NCBI GenBank assembly: GCA_001510575.1
Contig: LNGK01000006.1
Coordinates: 1,917,565 to 1,981,564 of the forward strand
Direction: 5' to 3'
Source: Knoxdaviesia capensis
Taxonomy: Eukaryota; Ascomycota; Sordariomycetes; Microascales; Gondwanamycetaceae
Length of the DNA stretch: 64,000 bases
In this document: positions 46,615 through 59,560 of the stretch, one piece after another
Numbering within the stretch: the first letter of the stretch is position 1
How the letters are laid out: each line of letters opens with the position of its first letter
Position numbers and translations under genes: made by a program
Notes under the pieces: generated by a model
Seen by the model: the letters and a program-made list of their open reading frames with translations, nothing else
Told to the model about the DNA's origin: nothing
Database searches by the model: none

Positions 46615-49600
46615 TGTGGGTGGCCAGAGTGTTAGGGCTTATACTAGGGTTGACTGGCTTGGCGATCGTCCAAGAGAGTTCTTTGTTGATGATCAGACTC
46701 AACCAGGGCAACATCGGGGCTAGATACCAGATATAAGCCATTCAAAGAAAGTCTGCCACCCGCGAGCAGACGCGTTATGGTGCATTGACCAGGACACTGC
46801 CCCACGAATCACGTGGATATGTCTCCGATGCCAAGCACTGCAACGTTCAGCCGCTGCCCAGATGACGTATATATAGGCAGTTGAAGTCGTTTCAAACACA
46901 ACCCACGAAAGCTTGAGTGTTCTGTAGTGCTAAGTTTCCCCCCGTGATTACACCCGGGGCTCCGGAGAGAATCGGAGACCCACTCGGCCGGAAAGGTGGA
47001 TCTGGGCAACCCTAGGAACCCTAAGAAGTCTGCCGGGTTTGAAGCCATCAGGCGGCAGACAGAAAGGGGGGATCGAGGCAAATTGGAGAACAGACGAAAG
47101 AAACGCAGGAAAATTGAAATTGAAACATTGACGGGAAACCTCTCCTGAAACTGTCTAGTGACTTGCCGCTGTGGTGTTTCTTCTGTTCGTGGCTTGCGCC
47201 GATCCGAGCGACCCAGACTTCATATTTGCTTTTGCGGGAGTGAGGGAGATCCATGTCCACCTGAGTCTTGCTTTCCTTTTTCCTTTTTCCTCTCTCTCCC
47301 CTTTTGCTCTTTCGCAGCTTCTTCGGCGAGAAAAGCGGCAAGCGAGGACCTCAGGAATGCAACCTCAGCGGTCATCTGGACGATGTTTTTGGTGCTTACT
47401 CCGTATGGGTAGCCTAGGGGGGTAAAGTCAGGGTGCAGGGCTGATCTGGCGCAGCGCTATCTCGCAGATTTTCCCGATGCCAAATAGAGAAAGGCACACT
47501 CTGATCAATCATGGCGAAAAACGCAGCCAGCAGAGAGAGACATCCAGAAACGAGAGATCTGGTGTTGTCGGGCCGGTGTCGGCCACCAGCGCATTGTTGT
47601 TCGGGGAAGATCGCCGGCTTTTCCAGTGTTTCTCTCAGCTCCATCCTAGATGGAGTGTTTGTTACTATTGTCCTCTGGGTACAGCTGTCGTTGACTTTCT
47701 CCCTCGATCGACTAAGTCTCCCTAAGTTCGTCCGAGCTTGGACTATTCTTCAGCCTCAAAAAGCACTCATTGTCTTTTGCTTCTATTGCCCGGGCCTAGA
47801 CACCCTAGAGTGGCGGTGGGACAAGAAAAGCAAAACCGGTAATACAGTTCTTTTTCTAGAGGACTCAGTCAGCAGAAGCAAATGCACAACAAAAGTCCCA
47901 GAGACACACAGAGATTGTAGCGTAGTGTGGGTGGTACTCTCCCTTTTTCTCTTTCTCGAAAGGGGCATGATTTTCGGCATGTGGGAACACAGAAAGCAGT
48001 TATAACAACCTGAAGTGATATCCATTCGTTGACCAGTGGGTTTGGTTGGGCTCTACAATTCCTGCAGTGAAAACAAAACGGAATCACGAAAAGGAATATA
48101 ACCAGAGAGGGACACGAGAAGAACTCGCTCCCTCGCCTCGGGGTCTCCCTCCCCTGCACAAGCCTCCTCATCACCACCGCCCTCACTCTCTTCATCCGAA
48201 ACCACCGTCTTCCGACACGCATCAGCCCAGTCCACTCTTCCCACGTGGACTCCCCACACTTCCACCGCCGTCCTGCATGCAGCTCGCCGCCGCCGCCGCC
48301 AGGACAGACTCCATGTGCGGAGCACGCATTGTCTCGCGTGTAAGTGGACATAAGTCCAGCCCAGTGTCTTCGCCTCAACCTGGGTCTGCCCACTGAACGG
48401 ACCGATCGACAGTTGCCCAGCCCACATTCGCTTATCCCGCCCAGCTGAAAAAGCAAACATTCCACGTCTTCTTCCAGGTGTGGCAACGTCGCTGACAGAT
48501 GAAAGCGTCTTAGGGTTACGGTTCCCCACCACCTGGCCGGCTCTCACTCGGGTGTCTGAAGGGTGAACAAACGCGTTTTGGGGATATTCCCGGGCACCCC
48601 TTTGGAACTTTTTATGATTCCTCACGTCTCTGTCTGAACATAATTCCCCACTTATACCCTGTTGCGCCTTCTCCCCCTCATCCCGGGACCCCCGGACAGC
48701 TGTCGCCGGACAGGCCCGAAGAACGCCGGACCCCCACCCCCACTCTTCGTAGGATCGTTCAAATGTTTCCATTGTGTACCGAACCAGTCCCGTGAGAGAT
48801 GCAAAACGAAAAGAAGCAGAAGCCACTTCCACATCTCCCTCGTGTTGACCTAGCCCTTAGTTTCCCTTCTACGACCAAGCGGCGTCAAGTACTAGCCTGC
48901 ACCCAAACCCCTGGAGGCCGGTGTCAGTGCCAGCGGAAGCATTCCTAGGAGAATGTTTGTATCTGCAATGTTAAGGACGCTCAGCTTTCCGAGTAGTAGA
49001 AGACATTCCAGAATTCCAGAGACGCGGAGACGGCACAAAAAGAGAGAGAGAGAGAGAGAACCAGGCCCAGACTCACCTCTAGGTCTTGACGCGAAGGGCA
49101 CGCTCATCCCTCCGAGGCCGAGAGATTTTACTCGGCGCATCTGGTTCTGTGTGGCTTGGCTTGTCTTCCATTTTCAGGACACAAAGTCCACGTGTGAGCG
49201 TGAGTTTGCGAGTCTGTGTAGTGTGTGTGTCTCGCCCACAATGGCTTCATCGGGAGACAATCACCGTTCCTTTTTCCTGTCTTTTAGCGTTCGCCGGTGC
49301 CGATCCAGGGATGCAACGCGCACTCGACAGCCGCAGGGTTAGTGGTCTGTCCCCCTCTTGCTTTCTTTTTTTTTTTTTTCTCGCGGGCGCTTCTCCTTCT
49401 TCCTTCTCTTGCAGCTGTCATTCCCGTTCTCTGCCCGTTCCATGAGGATCGCCTGGAAACCCTTTATAGGAGCCGGTGTCCGGCTCTCCTTCGTCATTCA
49501 CAGATGCCATGGGATTGAGCATCGAGCCTTCTTCCCGCCGGACTTCCTTTTCCTTCTTCATCTCCCTTGCCTCTTCGTTGGTTCTCACTTCCACTTTTCC

Positions 49601-49946
49601 TCTTACTCCCTTGATCGGAATCAGATTCCAGTTGCAGGTTTTTGACAAAGACGTGTTTATCTCTTATAAAGATCACGTCTATCTGTGAAGGGATACTCTG
49701 ACTCTTTTCGATATCTGGGAACACATTCTTTTCCTCTCCTCCTCTCTCTTTTTTCCATGGTGCTCTCATTATTGTTCTTAGTACATTCGTTCTATATTCT
49801 TCGAGACTCCAGCACCTATATCGTTGGCATTAATATCTTCTCCGGCTACGTTCTCATTCTTAGTTACTCAACAATAGATTTACCGTCCAGCTCGGCGACA
49901 GGCTAGATCGCCTGCATAATTAATCTACGATACACCTCCACTTCAG
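46615..49946. other. 3.3-kb intergenic region, no supportable gene
   Basis: Open frames here, including a 259-codon minus-strand frame at 48053-48832, show no motif, no splice-supported partner and no orthologue I recognise. There is a short GA run at about 49042-49060 and a T-rich stretch near 49365. Pyrimidine-rich sequence from about 49540 leads into the next gene and is probably its promoter. Confidence 0.55.
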
Positions 49947-52108
49947 ATGCTCCCTCTCCTTCTCCTCGGCCTCGGCCTTGGCGCCGATGCGGCGCGCATC
50001 CCACGGTTTGCTACAGTGACAACGTCCGACTGCGCATATAAGAACCAATACGACTTTATCATTGCCGGCGGCGGCGTCTCGGGCCTCTCAGTAGCTGAGC
50101 GGTTGACGGAGAACCCCAAGGGTGAGTACACGGGCATGGTTCCTCGCAAAAAAAAGGGAAGAAGAAAAGGTCAAGCGAGACGAGCTAACTATCTCAACAT
50201 AGTACGCGTCCTCGTCATCGAATCCGGCCCGTTTGACCATGACGAGGACAGCGTGCTGATTCCCGGCTCGTTCAACCCGGTGCCGTACCTCTGGCTGCCG
50301 CTCCTGAGCACTCCGCAGGTTGGACTCGCGGGCAAGGTGTTCAATGCGCCTGCCGGCCGGGTGGTCGGCGGCGGGTCGGTGATCAACGGCATGGTGTGCA
50401 CGCGCGGGACCAAGCCCGAGCTGGACGCGTGGGCGTCGAAGCTGGGCGCTGATGGCTGGGACTGGGACAGCATGCTGCCGTACTACAAGAAGGTTGAGAA
50501 CTTCACCGCGCCCGATGCGGCCTTTATGGCGGCGGCGAATATCTCGGTGGTCGACAGTGTGCACGGGCATAACGGGCGCGTGCAGATCTCGTACCCGAAC
50601 TTCTACTTCGAGCCAAGCAGTAAGTGACCCGTGGCCAGGGACCTGGTGCCATCCTCTTGTGGCATGTACTAACCGCAGATACACGTCCAGAGAACTGGTG
50701 GCAGGCTGCCCTGGAGACGGGCTACAGCCTCGCCGGCGACATCAACAGCGGACGGGCGGTCGGCCTCGGCTGGTTCACCACATTCTCGGACTTCACCAAG
50801 CGCACGCGCAGCCACGCGCGGATCAACCAGTACACCGTGGTCGAAGCTAGCCGGCCCAACTACCACATTCTCGCCGAGCATACAGTCAGCCGCGTGCTCT
50901 TCAACGCCGACAAGCGCGCGGTTGGCGTGGAGTTCCTCCCGACCGCCCCCGGCACCGACGATAAGCCGAAGGTGGCGCTTGCTAAGCGCGAGGTGATCTT
51001 GGCCGCGGGCAGCATGCACACACCGCAGATTCTGCAGCTGTCGGGAGTGGGGCCGAAGCCGCTGTTGGATAGCCTGAGTATCCCGGTGGTCGAGGACTTG
51101 CCGGGTGTTGGTGCCAACTTCCATGACCAGGCCAGCTTGGTGCTGCAGTACAACGGTGAGTGGCAAGAGATAACACACAACGGAGAGGTGTAGTACTAAT
51201 GAGGAACAACAGTCTCCAACCTGCTTTCGCCCAACCTGAACGACCTCAACACCAACCCGACCTTCGACGCCGAACAGCGCGCGCTGTACGACCAGACCAA
51301 GACCGGCCCTTACACGATTGTGCGCGGCCTGAGCACCAACTTTGTCATGGCACCGTTCTGCAACATGACCTCCGACTGCCGCGAGATTGTCGCGCGGGCC
51401 CGCGCCGCTGACCCGGCCGCCTACCTTCCGGCCGGAACCCACCCGACCGTGATCGAGGGATACAAGCGCCAGCGCGACGTGGTGCTCGACGAGCTGCTCG
51501 ACCGCAACGTGGCCACGGCCATGCTGCACTGGGACACGGCGACGTCGTGCCGCGTGTACCTGCTCAAGCCGCTTTCGCGCGGCACCATCACAATCTCGTC
51601 GACCGACCCGCGCGCCCCGCCCGTGATCGACTTCCGCACATTCACCGACCCGGTCGACCTCGACGTGGCGGCCGCAGTCGTCCTGGCCAACCGGCGTATC
51701 ATGACGGCGCCCAGCATGGCAGGCTTCGACGCGCGCGAGCTCGCGCCGCTCGGCAACAACGTGACCGACCCGGCGGAACTGAAGGCCGCGATTGCGCAGG
51801 TGGCCGAGCCGTCCAGCGCGCACGAGTGCGGCACGGCGGCGATGTTTCCGCGCAATCATGGCGGCGTCGTTGACACGGAGATGCGGGTGTATGGGGTCAA
51901 GGGCCTGCGGGTCGTGGATGTGAGCTTCTGGCCGTCGATCCTGGCGGCGGCGCCGACGATTACGGCGTATGCGGTGGGGGCGAAGGTATGTTTCTGGCAC
52001 TGCTTCCCCCCCATTTTCTCTTTCCATTGTGTTGAATAATCTTCTAACCTGATTTCCCCTCTCTAGATTGGCGATACCATCCTACACACCTACAACCTGT
52101 TCGTGTGA
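49947..52108 (+). CDS. Secreted GMC-family flavoprotein oxidoreductase
   Basis: FAD-dependent glucose-methanol-choline oxidoreductase, exported. Exons 49947-50121, 50203-50619, 50679-51155, 51213-51985 and 52067-52108 give 627 residues. The N-terminus is a signal peptide (LPLLLLGLGLGADAARIP). The FAD-binding Rossmann motif YDFIIAGGGVSGLSVAERL starts at residue 35, with the ribose-binding VLVIESG next. GMC signature 1 reads GRVVGGGSVINGMVCTRGT, and signature 2 GSMHTPQILQLSGVGP. The catalytic His is in SSAHECGTAAM. The second catalytic position, normally His or Asn shortly before the final helix, appears to be Ala (SILAAAPTITAYAVGAK). The first intron is a multiple of three without stops, so an unspliced form would still read through. 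Substrate unknown. Confidence 0.9.
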
Positions 52109-54559
52109 TTGGCCCGTCACCGGGAAACCGCGTTCCGGACTCCCCCCGGACGGTCCACCGGAGTGCCGGATTCCGCGCGTCGCCGGAGACTCTGATTGGA
52201 AAACCACAGTACCGCGTCCTGAGGCTAGCTGTTTGTGGCTTGTCAGCTTCAAAGTTCTTTGCCAGATATGGTTAGGATAGTTCTCCCGGGCTTTTCAGAA
52301 TGTAACCTGAGGGTCTAGTGTGTGTTGTTGTGCTGAGTGGATATACTGGGAACTGTACTTAATACAGTATCTTTTTGTGGCAACGCAGCACATAATTTAT
52401 CGTTCTGTTCATGCTACTAGGTGTGTCTTGGAGGGCACATAGAGAAGATCAAGCCCGTCCACCAGCTGAAAGAGAATTCCGTAACCCACCTTTCGCCGTG
52501 TGATGCAAGCCAAGACGGGCTGGAGAGAGATAGGCTCAGCCCAGTAGTGCGTAGTCCGGAGGTTTGGAGGATAACGGGGGTATCAGAAGAGCAGGAAATC
52601 AGCAAAGATGGGGGGAATGCTCGGGTTCGCCATCTGTTCAGTCCGGGCACAGGTTTGAGAAACAGCGAGGGCGGCGCATGTACATCCTTGGATGTAGGTA
52701 TGTGTCTGGCCTTACACAGCTTTCCAATAGTGTATTTAGGATTTTCATTTTCTAGTGTATCTGGGATTTTCTTTGTCTGGTTTTTATCCTTAATTTCTGT
52801 GTTGGGGCTGTCTGGAAACCCGCTGCTGGTGGTCGGAGCCCAACCCACCCAGAAATGGATATGCAGGCTCGTATGTCTTGCACTTGCGCGGAGCATTAGA
52901 TACGGTGTAGGGTAGGACGGCTGATCGGGGGGAGGTGAAAGGCGAAGGGGGGGGAGGAGAATGGGATTTGCAAGAAGAAAAGGATAACACGGGCGAGGGA
53001 GTGTGGGCGGTGAGACATGCAGGATACGTGGAGTGCTGTTGGGTGTGTGAGTGTGGGAGCGGCACACACATATATACCGAGAGAGAGAGAGAGAGAGCAC
53101 AGGAACAAGAACGAGAGAGAAAGAAGACCAGCAGAGACCAAGAGTGTGTCAGTCAACGGAACAAGAGCAAGTGCCGTGATCATCCGTGCGCTCAGGCTGG
53201 AAGTGCAAGGTTGAAAGGCGTCATCACCGATGTGAGCGTCTGTGTAATGCTGCCCCAAGCGGCTGAAAACAGCACGGTCAGCCCATCGAGAACCCTGCGT
53301 GTGTGTGTCACCATACAGAAACGGCCACTCCACTGCACTCCACCAACGAGAGCCCTGTGGGAGTCGTGCAATGCGGCACGGCATAGCATCTAGGCTCGTC
53401 CGTCTCTGGATAGCGAGCCACTGGTGAGAGAGAAACAGATTGGTTCGTTCCGACAGGCTCTCGCGCCTCCGAGGATCGCTTGCAAGTCCCGACGGCGGGA
53501 TCTACCAGGTCTATGTTGCTCAAGGGAGAGGAAGCCGAGACCCGGAAGCGCAGGAGCGAGAAACGCGAGAGAGACGTATCTTGGGGGCCATCGCCGAAGT
53601 CGGGGATGCTGAGCCCCGAGAAGCAGGAAGCTGTTCCCAAAGAGTCAGGCCAGAAGAGCCAAGAACCCGAAGAAGACAGACAAAGAGTTTGGCCATGCCT
53701 CCAAGAGAAGGCCGATGAGAGATAGGCGCGAGTGGGCGAGTTGCAGTAATATCCGAGGACTCCATTAGATGCTTGTCTGCTTCTAACTTCTCCCAGGCCC
53801 CGGAACAACCCAAGAAGGCCTGGTCTCCCTTGGACACGGAAATCATGTCTCACTCTCACTTCCACTCCAGCTAGGCCGGCCAAGACAGGCAAATAGCTCA
53901 CACACAGACAGGTTGTCGGCCTCTTGATCTTCTCTGGGCTCTTATCCACCTCATTTGTACCCAACCAAGCTATGGAAAGTATATCGAGAAGCTTGTAGTG
54001 TCTGCCGAGGCGTACGTCTCACTCAGCCCTCCTTGCACCGAGCGAGAAGACCGAGAGAGAGAGATTTGCGTGTCTGTGGGAGAGAAGGAATGTGTAAGCC
54101 CTGTGGGCGTGTCTTGGACTTTCTTCGAAGGGCAAGGGGCGTGTGCATGCGAGGTGAGTGGCCTCCGAGCGGGCGTGTCTCTCCTCTCAGTCTGGTGTCC
54201 AGTTCTGCCGGCTCCTATATATACCCTCCTGGACACGCACCCTGCAGTGATCTCGTCATTCTTCTCGGAAATCACGTTAGCCGTTCTCCCAGATTCTGCC
54301 TCTGCAAAAGAAACCAACTCTCAGACTATCTGCACGATTCACGCAATCCCTCCACATTCGCACGCAACACTCGCACACACACACGCTCTCGCTTTGGCCC
54401 AACTCTGCGTCAGAAACCCCACGCACGACAGACAGACAGACAGGCACGCACAGCAGATTTTGCCTGCTCGCCACGTCCGTGTCCCGGGTAACCGTTGGAA
54501 CCGCCCCTCCCCCACGCTCGAACGAGTCGAAACCGAAGAAACACCGCACAGCCTGCATA
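52109..54559. other. 2.4-kb intergenic region, no gene seen
   Basis: The region contains short GA runs (about 53078-53098 and 54045-54064) and purine-rich stretches, but no coding sequence with family similarity. The last few hundred bases hold the promoter and leader of the sulfotransferase-like gene, including a CAGACAGACAGACAGG tetranucleotide repeat near 54429. Confidence 0.6.
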
Positions 54560-55830
54560 ATGGCGCTGAATATGAACGGTTCTGCCCGCCGGCCCGCTGC
54601 TGCGGAGGCTGTTGCTGCCGCGGCTCCCGCGCCCGCTGAGCCCAGTCCCCGGGTGGTTCCGTTCCGCGTGGTGGTGTGTGGGCTGATGCGCACAGGAACA
54701 CTGAGTATGTAGTTTTCCTCGCGGAGATACTGTGGTTGAAGCGGTGGTTGGGCTGGCTCGTCTGCACAGACGGGATCGGTAATCGTCCGAGATCTGGGTG
54801 GCTTGACCCGATCGAGGCATGCATCGGGGGACCAGAGAAAAGGAACCCGTGTTGGGGGTAGAAATTGGCGAGAAGAGAGGGACGAAAAGCAAGAAAAAAG
54901 AAAACAAAAATAGAAAAAGGAACAAAAGACTCTCCTTGCATATCAGACCCTCTCTCCTACTGACTCCCTGCCTCACACTCTCCAGGCATGCGCGCCGCCC
55001 TCCGCGAACTCGGCATCCACGACGTGTACCACATGCAGACGCTCGGCACCAGCCCGGACGACATCCCGGAGTGGACGCGGGCCATCGACGCCAAGTACGC
55101 CGGCACCGGCACGTTCGACCGCGCCGACTGGGACCGCCTGCTGGCAACGTACCAAGCCACGACCGACATCCCGGCGTCGTTCTTCGGCGTCGAGCTGGCG
55201 GCCGCCTACCCGGAGGCCAAGGTGGTCATCCTCAACCGCGACCGCACGCGGTGGTACGACTCGTGCCTGTCGAGCATCCACGCGGCCTTCAGCAGCATCT
55301 CGCTGGGGGACCGCGTGCTGATCGTGCTGTTCGACCCGGCGCTGCGGCGCTTCGCGCGCTTCATGCGCCGCGTGAACGGCACGTGCCAGGGCTTCGAGTG
55401 GCCGGAGCGCGAGCGCGCGCTGGCCTTCTTCGACCGCAGCTACGCCGAGTTCCGCGAGCGCATCTCGCCGTACGACGCCACCACCGGCGCCGAGACGCGC
55501 ATCCTCGAGTTCGCCGTGCAGGACGGCTGGGCGCCGCTGTGCGCCCACCTCGGCGTGCCGGTCCCGATGGAGCGCGCCGCGGACGGCAAGATGGTTGAGA
55601 AGCCGTTCCCGCGGCTGAACGACGGCGCGTCGATGCACGCGGCGGCGCGCTCCAAGATGGTCGCCATGCGCCGCCGCGTGTTCTGGCGCCTGCTCGGCTG
55701 GGTGCAGATGGGCACCGCGCTGGTGGTCGGCTGCAATGTGGTGGCCCAGTGTCTCGGATACCAGAGTCACCTCCCCAGATGGATCTCGATGGAGGCCCTG
55801 TTTCGCGGCCGCTTGCATTCCGGGCTGTAA
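54560..55830 (+). CDS. P-loop sulfotransferase-like protein with C-terminal membrane segment
   Basis: Two exons, 54560-54704 and 54986-55830, encode 329 residues. The family (Sulfotransfer_4-like, common in fungi, often mislabelled as an NAD-dependent epimerase) shares the PAPS-binding loop. Here FRVVVCGLMRTGTLSMRAAL at about 36-55 is the 5'-phosphosulfate loop, split by the intron after TLS. GVELAAAYPEAKVVILNRDRTRWYDSCLSS matches the 3'-phosphate-binding strand and helix. Near the C-terminus a hydrophobic segment (WVQMGTALVVGCNVVAQCLGY) suggests a membrane anchor. The N-terminal 30 residues are Ala/Pro-rich. The 281-base intron is long for this window. Activity as a true sulfotransferase is not established for these fungal proteins. 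Confidence 0.82.
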
Positions 55831-56305
55831 CAACCACTTTACTGGTTCATCCTCTCTCCCACGCTCGTTAGCATCTACGCCCCCTTTCTGCATTTTTTTC
55901 TTCCTCTTTCTCTTTCTTTTCTCGACTTTCTTTTGTGTAAATAGGTTAGACAGATAAATGGTTTAGTATTCCGAACCCCTGGCATCGTGTTCCAAAACCG
56001 TCTTCGCCCTGGTGGTACAGGACAAAACGTTCAAGAGACATGTTCCTGGACATATATATCCTCGATGTCTCAGATCCACCACACATGCAATGTCCGGGAC
56101 TACTAGGGAATCGATAGTCTTGTGTCCTGGCCCAAAAGTCAGCCAGTGCCTGGCCCGACCGTGGACGATGCAAAACAACCATATATTGCTCAAAAACATG
56201 ATGAGCACAAACTCTCCATAGGTCTCACCCGTAAAACCAACCCTGGGACATCACCCACCAGGAACCACGGACCTGGCAAGTCAGAAAATAACACACACTC
56301 GCAGA
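55831..56305. other. Convergent 3' intergenic region
   Basis: This is the space between the 3' ends of the sulfotransferase-like and FAT1-like genes. T-rich sequence just after the first stop codon is probably the 3' untranslated region. No other feature is seen. Confidence 0.6.
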
Positions 56306-58468
56306 CTACAGCCGAGCACCCCCCGACACGATGCCCAGCCACTCAGCCTCGCCAAACGGCACGTACGAGTCGCCCTTCCCCAGCCGGTCGATCCAGAACA
56401 TGCGGTGGCCACTCTCGGAGACTTTGGCCGGATCGACCCCGTCGCGCTGCAGCGGCGCCTTGTTGAGCTTGTTGTTGTGCGAGGCGATCGACGCCGAGAG
56501 CTCGCGCACGAAGAGCGGCACCGCGTAGTGCGGGAGGTGGGCGCGGGCGTGTCTTCAGGCGGCAGGTTAGCATATCTCAGACGGCCACGGAGGAGGATGG
56601 AAGCCGGGAACGGGGGGAACTCACCGCAGAAACGAATCTAGGCTGAAGTGCTCTTTGCGCGCCGGGTCGACGTACACCGCCACACACCCGGCCTTGCCGT
56701 CGTGGCCCGGAAGACTGACTCCGTACACAGCGGCCTCAACTACGCCGTCGTGGCGACTGAGCACCTCGGAGACTTCCAGCGTCGACACGTTCTCGCCCTT
56801 CCAGCGGTACGTATCTCCGAGACTACAGCCACGCGAAACCCCGGTTAGAAAGTTGCCGTCACGGCATCTGACAACAAAACGGGTGAGGTGAGCTTACCGG
56901 TCCAGAAAGAACCACCGCCCCTCAGCATCCCGCCGCAGCGAGTCGCCAGTGCGGTAGTAGCAATCGCCCTTCCTGAAGACGTCACAGACGTACTTCTTCT
57001 CGGTGGCGGCGTCGTTGCCAAAGTAGCCAACAAACGCGCGCCGCCCGCCGGGCATATGCACGAGAATCTCGCCCCCGTCCTCATACGCCGCCCGCACCGC
57101 GAAGCCCGTCGCGGGATCCCGCACAATATCGCCCGTCTCCGGGTCGGTCGCCACCGGCACGTACGTATCACGCAGCGCGCGCCGCTGCAGCCAGCCATGG
57201 TGGCCGACGGACTCGGCGAAGAAGTCGCCGCGACACATGTTCGCCATCATGAACATGCCCTCGGTCTGCGCGAAGATCTCGTGGATGGTGTCGATGCCGA
57301 AGCGCGCCTTGAAGCCGTGCCACACGTCCGGCCGCAGCCCGTTGCCGTACACGGCCCGCACGTGGTGGTCGCGGTCGCGGGCCGTCGGCGCCGCGCTCAG
57401 CAGGTAGCGCAGCGTCTCGCCGACGTAGATGAACCACGTGGCGCGGCTGGCGCGGATGTCGGGCCAGAACCCCGACACGCTGAACCTGGGCGCTATGCAC
57501 ACGGTGGCGCCCGCGGTCAGCTGCGCCATCATCAGGATGCCGCCGGTGCCGTGGTACAGCGGCATGCAGTCGTAGCACCGGTCGCTGCCGTCGTTGCGCA
57601 CGGGGTAGCGGCCGTGGGCATTGCCGTACGAGCTGCTGAAGGCTGCGATCACCGGCAGCACGCAGGCTTTGGGCATGCCGGTGGTGCCGCTGGTGTAGAA
57701 GAGGCCCATCGGGGTCAGCGTGGCCACGTGGGCGCGCAGCGCGTCGGGCGGGCGCTCGGGAGCAGATGCGAGGATCTCGCCGCGCACCGTCGCCAGATCC
57801 ACCCACCGCGTGCCGACTTCGGCCAGCGCCGTCTCGGCATCGCGAACCCGGGTCAGCAGGTCCTCGTCGCCGTCAACAAGCATCAGCGTGGCCGTGCAGA
57901 TCTTGACGCAGTGCACGAGGGCGTCGCCCTTCAAGCTGCAGTTGATCAGCGCCGGCGCCGCGCCGACCGCCCACAGGCCGACCCAGGCCGCGGGGAAATC
58001 CACCGAGTTCTTCATGTTCAGCGCCACCAGATCGCCGGGCTTGACGGCCTGCGCCAGGAAGAAGCGCGCAAACTGGTTCGCGCGCGTGTAGAACTGGCTC
58101 CACGACAGCGTCTCGGCCCGCGACCACACGCAGTCGTCGTCGCCGCGCCGCGCCACGGCGTCTTCGATGCGGTAGTACAGCGAGCATCGCGATTGTTGGA
58201 CTGGTGAGGAGACAGGGAATACGTCAGCGGGACACAGCCCCTAAGCTATGTGTCTCTGCACGTAAGCGGAGAGGGAGAGAGGGAGAGAGGGAGAGAGAGA
58301 GAGAGAGAGGGAGACAGAGAGAGAGAGAGGGAACCTACCAGCTGTGGCCCATTTCTTGCCAATGGCCGACTGCGCCCTGAAGTCCCGGATGTCCTTGGTG
58401 AGGTGGAGTTTCGCATCGACGTAGGCCAGCGAGCTGGCCAGCGCGGCTCCGGCAGCCAGGAGAGACAT
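56306..58468 (-). CDS. Fatty acid transporter / very-long-chain acyl-CoA synthetase, FAT1 type
   Basis: Adenylate-forming enzyme of the FATP/VLACS family: activates (very) long-chain fatty acids to CoA esters and couples this to uptake, at the plasma membrane, ER or peroxisome. Four exons on the minus strand, 58339-58468, 56898-58200, 56625-56822 and 56306-56552, give 625 residues. Exon 1 encodes an N-terminal hydrophobic segment (MSLLAAGAALASSLAYVDA). The AMP-binding motif YTSGTTGMPKACVLP is near residue 212; YRTGDSLRRDAEGRWFFLDR followed by LGDTYRWKGENVSTLEV spans intron 2 and is the FATP/VLACS signature. The C-terminus ends without a clear PTS1 peroxisomal signal (GGARL). Intron 1 contains a long CT tract in the sense strand. 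FAT1-type versus the sister FAT2/AMP-ligase subfamily is inferred. Confidence 0.88.
58264..58331. repeat. Interrupted (GA)n tract within intron 1 of the FAT1-like gene
   Basis: GA and GGGA repeats fill about half of the intron. On the coding (minus) strand this is a CT-rich polypyrimidine tract soon after the donor site, rather than next to the acceptor. Confidence 0.9.
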
Positions 58469-59560
58469 GTTGCCGTGAAGTTGCACCAAGTGTGTGGCAG
58501 CCGAGGATGCGAGTGTGTCTCTTTTCAACGCCGAGATATCACAGCTTATCAGATCAACGGGATGATGTGAGGGAGCTCCTTTCTTCAACCCAAGCCGAGA
58601 AAGAAATAAAATCAAATAAAAAAATACAAAAAGAAGAAGTAAAGAAGAAACCCGCCGAAGCTTTAAACGAAGATCCAACCACAGATGACCTTGTACCCGC
58701 TGAACAACAGCTCAATGCAGCCACACGCGCAGCCACACACACACACACATAGACGCATTGAGATACACAAGTCCCGGGTCCCTCTCACCGGCACCAGATC
58801 CTACGCCCCAGCAAAGCCCATCGGTACCTAGAAAAACCCCCTTATAGCTAATGCAGGATACCTCCATGCCACACAGCAGGGCGGGAAGCATGACAGTCCC
58901 CTTCCTGGTTACGCTTTAAGGCTATGTGGTGAGAACCCAGAAAAAGAAGGCCAAATCCCCTCTCGCCAAAATGATCAGGGTTCTCTCGGCAATACGTTTT
59001 TACCGCCGTTGCACAATCCTACAGGCCAGTAACAGCAAAGTTGGGGGGAAAAGCCAAAGAGCGACGTGCCTTGGCCCCAGAAAAAAAGCGGGCAATTCTC
59101 GGTCCGGGATTCGGTGGCCAAAATTGTGGAGACTTCTGGAAATCCCGGCATCGGCAGTTGCGAGACGGGGTTTTTGATATGGGGGAGCTTTTGCGGGGTA
59201 ACCCTAGAGATTAGGGTCTACCTCAGGCCGATGCACCCAACCTTGGGAGAGATATCAGAATGACAGTGAGAGGAACGGCAGCAAGACGATGGCTTTTTGC
59301 GATATTCTACGCTTTACAGTCAACGAGCTGCGTCTAGCTAGCTTCACCTGCCTCGATGCCGAGGTGTGTTGCACAACGGGACCCAACCTCAAAGTTCGTG
59401 ACACTTACTTATACAGCGGTAACGGCACCCTGCAGCCCACAGCCGCAGCCACGGCCACGGCCAAAAGACCAGCTCCAAGAAGACCAAGAAACAGTCCTGG
59501 AGCGCAAGTCCCGTTCCACAGCCCCGCAAACAGCGAAAGCGACCCCAGCCAAAAAAAGAA
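58469..59560. other. Intergenic region upstream of FAT1-like gene and 5S genes
   Basis: No coding sequence is seen. Short CA run at about 58735-58750, A-rich stretch at about 58600-58650 that may be promoter sequence of the minus-strand gene. No further structure is recognised. Confidence 0.6.

Noticed and set aside
48053..48832. 259-codon minus-strand open frame in the 46.6-49.9 kb gap
   Set aside because: Composition resembles non-coding DNA and nothing in it is recognisable; kept only as a possibility.
50669..52027. 452-codon minus-strand open frame opposite the GMC gene
   Set aside because: Runs through introns of the real gene and has no recognisable motif.
56888..58207. 439-codon plus-strand open frame opposite the FAT1-like gene
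   Set aside because: Antisense shadow; the minus strand carries the AMP-binding motif and FATP signature.
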